A DNA stretch of 54,512 nt from Treponema sp. (GTDB lineage Bacteria > Spirochaetota > Spirochaetia > Treponematales > Treponemataceae). The notes below the pieces were generated by a model. It did no database searches. It was not told where the DNA came from and saw nothing but the letters and a program-made list of their open reading frames with translations. This document shows, one piece after another, positions 51,404 through 54,512 of this stretch (its first letter is position 1; each line of letters begins with the position of its first letter). Where the stretch lies: NCBI GenBank assembly GCA_017449285.1, contig JAFSJX010000018.1:1-54512 (forward strand), given 5' to 3'. The translations under genes and the position numbers were made by a program.

Positions 51404-53272
51404 CTACACCCCTAGCCTATTGATAATCGTATCCAGCATGCCGTCGATGACGGTGATAAATTTGGCGGCGGCGTTGTAGCCGTGCTGGAATTTGATGATG
51501 TCGGCCAACTCTTCATCGATGTTTACGCCGCTGATGCTGTCACGCAAATCGCGGAGGTCGCCCATGATTTTGTTCTGGCTCAAAAGATTTGTTTCCGCTT
51601 GCTCGCCTTTCAGACCGACATTTGTTACGCTGTTTGCAAAGTAGTCATCAAAAGTGCGGTCTTTTCCAATCATCACCTGTGTATTGCGGATAGCGGCGAT
51701 TTCCACTGCCCCACGTCCGTCTCCAGCCATCACTTCACCACGAGTTGTAGGCATTGCGGCTGCCACGCTCAGAACGTCGTTGCGGAGAGCCTGGTTTACT
51801 TCAATGTAACCGGACGGATTTAAAACCGGGGCCACCGCAAAGCCGCCCGCAAGAGACTCAACTGCGTTCGCCTGATTAAAATCGTATGCGTTAGCCGCGC
51901 CAGAGCCGTTCAAAATGCCTGTATAGCCTGCCAAGAACATGCCGCTGTCTTCCACGTGGCGAATCACAAAGTCAGGATTTTCCATCGCGGTGGCGGTGGT
52001 CGCTTTTAAGACAAGATGGTTGTTGCGGTCAAGGTATGCTTTCACTTCGCCGTCAGAATCGTTGATGCGGTTAATCACTTCATCAATCGTATCGGTGGCA
52101 TAATACGGAACGCTCACCGTCCCGCTCTTTCCGCTCAAAGTCATCACGCCTTCCAAGCCCACTTTATCCTGCGGATTCAAAGCATGTGTGCCTGTGAAGC
52201 GGAAAATATATGAAGAGTCCAACTGTCCGTCACCGTCGCGGTCATAATTTCCGTTCACATCGGTAACATATGGATGCTGGGTAAAGAATTCCAGACCAGT
52301 CACGCCATTTGAACCAATGCCAGCCTTATGCACATCGTTCACCAAGTCGGCAAAGTTCATTGTCATCGTGTTAAGTTTTTGCAGTTCGTCGCGCACATCC
52401 ACATCGCGCAATTCAAGCAATGCACCAAGCGTACCGCCTGAGACTTCTGCCAGATTTTTTGTATCTTTCCACACCACTTCGCTGTAGCTGTTGTTGTCTG
52501 TGGTCGTGCGGATTTCAAAATTGCGTGAGATTGAACCTTGCACAAGAATGTGGCCATCCAAATGAACCATAAATTCGTCGTTGTCGCGGGTGTCAGTCGT
52601 AATGTTTACGAGCGCACCCAGTTTTTCTACGAGCAAGTCACGGCGGTCATACAAATCATTCGGATTGTCGTTCATCGCCTCGCTTCTCACAATCTCGCCG
52701 TTGATTGACGCAATCTGATTTGCCAAGTCGTTCACCTGACGCACTGTTGCCTCAATGTCGCCGTTAATCATGTCGCCAATGCCAGAAAGTCCGATAAAAC
52801 GCTGCTTGATTGATTCAGTCAGGCTCTCACCGCGAGTAACAACAGCCTGACGTGCCGCCTGATTGTCCGGGTACACAGAAAGTTCCTGCCAAGCTGACCA
52901 GAATTTGTCCATATTCGTTCGGATTGAAATGTCGTTCGGCTCGTTGTAGATTTCTTCGAGCATCACGTAGTATTTTTCGCGGGTAGCCCAATAGCTTTCC
53001 TGATTCTCCTGCGCCACAATGCGCTTGTCCAAAAGCTCATCGCGCAGACGGGTAATCTGCTCTATCGCGGTGCCCTGTCCGATTTGTCCGGGAGTCTCTG
53101 CACGCTCAAGGTCGGGGCGGTAGATGGGGTCAAAAGTCTTTACCTGCACACGCTGGCGGGTATAGCCTTCGGTATCTGCATTAGAAATGTTATGACCAGC
53201 CGTCGTAATCTGCTGGGTATGCGCCATCAAACTGCGCTTTCCAAGTTCAATCGCTCCAAATGAATTCGCCAT
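51404..53272 (-). CDS. flgK: Hook-associated protein FlgK
   Basis: 622 residues. The N-terminus is MANSFGAIELGKRSLMAHTQ, then ITTAGHNISNADTEGYTRQRVQ, the rod/hook-family signature. The C-terminus is DIIKFQHGYNAAAKFITVIDGMLDTIINRLG. ATG 53272 has GGAGG in front. A start 33 bp earlier was rejected. It is read from a sigma-28-like promoter and leads the flgK-flgL-fliW-csrA unit. Confidence 0.96.
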   Translation of the reverse strand: MANSFGAIELGKRSLMAHTQQITTAGHNISNADTEGYTRQRVQVKTFDPIYRPDLERAETPGQIGQGTAIEQITRLRDELLDKRIVAQENQESYWATREKYYVMLEEIYNEPNDISIRTNMDKFWSAWQELSVYPDNQAARQAVVTRGESLTESIKQRFIGLSGIGDMINGDIEATVRQVNDLANQIASINGEIVRSEAMNDNPNDLYDRRDLLVEKLGALVNITTDTRDNDEFMVHLDGHILVQGSISRNFEIRTTTDNNSYSEVVWKDTKNLAEVSGGTLGALLELRDVDVRDELQKLNTMTMNFADLVNDVHKAGIGSNGVTGLEFFTQHPYVTDVNGNYDRDGDGQLDSSYIFRFTGTHALNPQDKVGLEGVMTLSGKSGTVSVPYYATDTIDEVINRINDSDGEVKAYLDRNNHLVLKATTATAMENPDFVIRHVEDSGMFLAGYTGILNGSGAANAYDFNQANAVESLAGGFAVAPVLNPSGYIEVNQALRNDVLSVAAAMPTTRGEVMAGDGRGAVEIAAIRNTQVMIGKDRTFDDYFANSVTNVGLKGEQAETNLLSQNKIMGDLRDLRDSISGVNIDEELADIIKFQHGYNAAAKFITVIDGMLDTIINRLGV

Positions 53273-53323
53273 TTCCGAACCTCCGTGCAGACCTGCAAAA
53301 ATCAAAACAGTCTGCCAATTTCA

Positions 53324-53351
53324 TTTTCGGAATTTTTGGGGAACGAGTTTA
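53324..53351 (-). promoter_or_regulatory. Sigma-28 promoter of flgK
   Basis: The minus strand reads TAAACTCG, 12 bp, TCCGAAAA. The TAAA and CCGA(x)AA cores and the 12-bp spacer are the same as before flaB, so hook-junction and filament genes would be switched on together. Confidence 0.65.
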
Positions 53352-53515
53352 GGAAAATCGATTTTTACTATTTCATAGACTGCACATGCACATACTTGTT
53401 GGACAGCCCCCCAGGGCAAACGCATTATAATCCATTCACAAGTAAGACAAAAAGGGCACAGGCGAATGAGTCCCAACAAAAACAGACTACCGACGCGAAC
53501 CCGTCGCTGAAATGC

Positions 53516-53817
53516 GCGGTTGAGTGAATAAGAAATTGGACTCGCTCACATGCGTTCGCTCGCCCGCTCAAAGCGATTTCTGCGCCGGAACCGCGTCTCC
53601 CGTCTGTTTTTGTACAATTCTTTTGCTTGTCTGCCCTTTTTATCTGCATGGTAAACGCTTTTGCATGCGCTCGCCATGTGTATCGGCTGGAGGAAGGGAG
53701 GAAATTCAGCAAAAAGGCTACATTGGCAACGAAGTTTCCAGCCGTGAAAGCGGGGCAACAAGACCGCTTTGAGCGGGGCGAGCGTAAGCGAGTCCAATAC
53801 CTATTACGCTCAACCGC
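53516..53817. repeat. Imperfect inverted-repeat element, about 300 bp
   Basis: The arms 53516-53576 and 53765-53817 are imperfect inverted copies. Both contain GCGGTTGAG ... ATTGGACTCGCT ... CGCTCAAAGCG when read in the same direction. The middle (53577-53764) has no gene with a ribosome site. The element has the shape of a miniature inverted-repeat element, but no flanking target duplication was noted. It makes up most of the 800-bp stretch without a gene between flgK and the lipoprotein. I see nothing further in 53352-53515 or 53818-53967. Confidence 0.65.
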
Positions 53818-53967
53818 GGGGCTTGCTTGACACGCTGCAACGGAAGCCTTTTTGCTGCACATACATTTCATTTGTCCAGCCGATGTTCAAGTACGATATG
53901 TATAATGCGGAGGCCCTGACAGCCCCCTTGAAAATCTTCTCCAATACGCTATAATTTCTAAGAGGAG

Positions 53968-54031
53968 GCAAGATAAAAATTACTTCCGTGTAATTTTTAT
54001 CTTGCGCAGATTTTGCCGTTGGCAAAACTGC
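53968..54031. repeat. Two strong back-to-back hairpins
   Basis: GCAAGATAAAAATTAC (53968-53983) and its exact inverse (53990-54005) form a 16-bp stem with a TTCCGT loop. Right after it, GCAGATTTTGCC and GGCAAAACTGC (54005-54031) form a second hairpin with one bulge. No T-run follows. Either could end transcription from both sides or mark a dispersed repeat. Confidence 0.75.
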
Positions 54032-54108
54032 GTTTTCGTGCCCGCTCGAAGCGGTGCTACGAATGCCTGCACGACCGCTTACGCGGAGTTTTTATGGGAG
54101 AAATTTCT

Positions 54109-54512
54109 ATGCAAATGCGAAAGGTATCTTGTATTTTTCTAGCCGCCCTCTTTATGGTCTTAGTTCCCTGCTCATTCGTGAGTTGCAACGACGCTGACGA
54201 TGAGTCAACATCCGAGCAATCGCAAAAAGCCCCCCCCCCCTCAAAAATTTCAATATGAACATAACCCATCTTTAAATCCGCTGGTTTTAAGGGATGCCAT
54301 AGAAGATGAGACCGCCGTATACGGTTACAGCCCGAATCCAGAATCAGGGAGGCTCACTGCATATGCTACCAGTGCGGGAATATATGACTGGTCAGATCCG
54401 GAAAAAGTAAAAGAATACAGACAAAGAAGAATCGAGTATCATGAAGCGAATGATACTATTGATGTACTGATAATAGAATTAACAAAAGAAGGTAAGTCAA
54501 TCGAGGAAATTG
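54109..54512 (+). CDS. Lipoprotein, frameshifted at poly-C tract, partial
   Basis: The start MQMRKVSCIFLAALFMVLVP leads into a signal with spirochaetal lipobox FVSC. GGGAG is in front of ATG 54109; ATG 54094 is also possible. After DADDESTSEQSQK the gene enters a run of 11 Cs (54230-54240) and stops at 54256 as written. With one C fewer the frame goes on without a stop to the window end: APPPQKFQYEHNPSLNPLVL, VYGYSPNPESGRLTAYATS, YDWSDPEKVKEYRQRRIEYH and more. This is the form of a phase-variable surface lipoprotein, here in the off state, unless the C count is a sequencing error. The family of the downstream part is not recognised. Confidence 0.75.

Noticed and set aside
53425..53871. Minus-strand frame of 148 codons between flgK and the lipoprotein
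   Set aside because: It spans the inverted-repeat element, is rich in Cys, Arg and Ser without any domain, and has no start signal.

Overview
The window comes from a spirochaete, very probably a Treponema species. The evidence is periplasmic-type FlaB flagellins that have only the conserved D0/D1 parts, a second FliG-type protein, a FlaB-FlaG-FliD-PilZ-tsaE-tsaB gene order like that of the Treponema pallidum flagellin region, a FlgK-FlgL-FliW-CsrA block, class III ribonucleotide reductase, loose spirochaetal lipoboxes and tRNA/tmRNA genes without an encoded CCA end. Base composition is moderate, with a clearly AT-richer island at about 13.0-16.3 kb. No insertion sequence, prophage or CRISPR array was seen.

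Layout. 1-0.8 kb: a 119-bp direct repeat and the tmRNA gene. 0.8-3.1 kb (minus): an acidic SPOR-domain cell-surface protein and a small exported protein. 3.2-9.4 kb (plus): a nucleotide-sugar dehydratase and aminotransferase, followed by a three-subunit xanthine-dehydrogenase-like set whose large subunit lacks the usual molybdenum-cofactor motifs. 9.4-12.9 kb (minus): a probable outer-membrane protein, queA preceded by a flavodoxin remnant, and a Fic protein. 13.0-16.3 kb (minus): a restriction-modification cassette (two methyltransferases around a PD-(D/E)xK-like protein). 16.3-26.6 kb (minus): CPBP protease, ruvBA, ruvC, yebC, a FliG paralogue, NHL/VWA and TPR proteins, surE and a divergent galactokinase-type protein. 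26.7-30.6 kb (plus): lnt and the biotin transporter bioYMN behind a BirA-type operator. 30.7-34.8 kb (plus): nrdR, nrdD, a glycyl-radical/redoxin fusion and nrdG. 34.8-38.7 kb: an orphan TRAP binding protein, tRNA-Met, argF and an nrnA-type phosphoesterase. 38.7-40.9 kb: a 41-bp minisatellite, a sigma-54 promoter, a sigma-factor-like protein and rdgB. 41.1-47.4 kb (plus): two flaB genes, flaG, fliD, an unknown protein and a membrane PilZ protein. 47.5-49.2 kb: a small conserved-looking protein, tsaE, tsaB and a short XRE regulator. 49.3-53.3 kb (minus): csrA, fliW, flgL, flgK. 53.3-54.5 kb: repeat DNA with strong hairpins, then a lipoprotein gene broken at an 11-C tract.

Most interesting points. 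(1) The anaerobic ribonucleotide reductase appears to be split. NrdD ends after its zinc site, and the glycine-radical segment lies on the next gene, fused to a CxxC redoxin and preceded by its own NrdR boxes. (2) A sigma-like protein is read from a near-perfect sigma-54 promoter that sits below an ordered array of 41-bp units built from 10-bp subunits. (3) The lipoprotein at the right edge looks phase-variable through a poly-C tract. (4) The first flaB leader has a hairpin with an AGGA loop and a second GGA in the Shine-Dalgarno. This fits CsrA control, and csrA and fliW lie 8 kb away.

All assignments come from reading the sequence. No alignment or database search was run.
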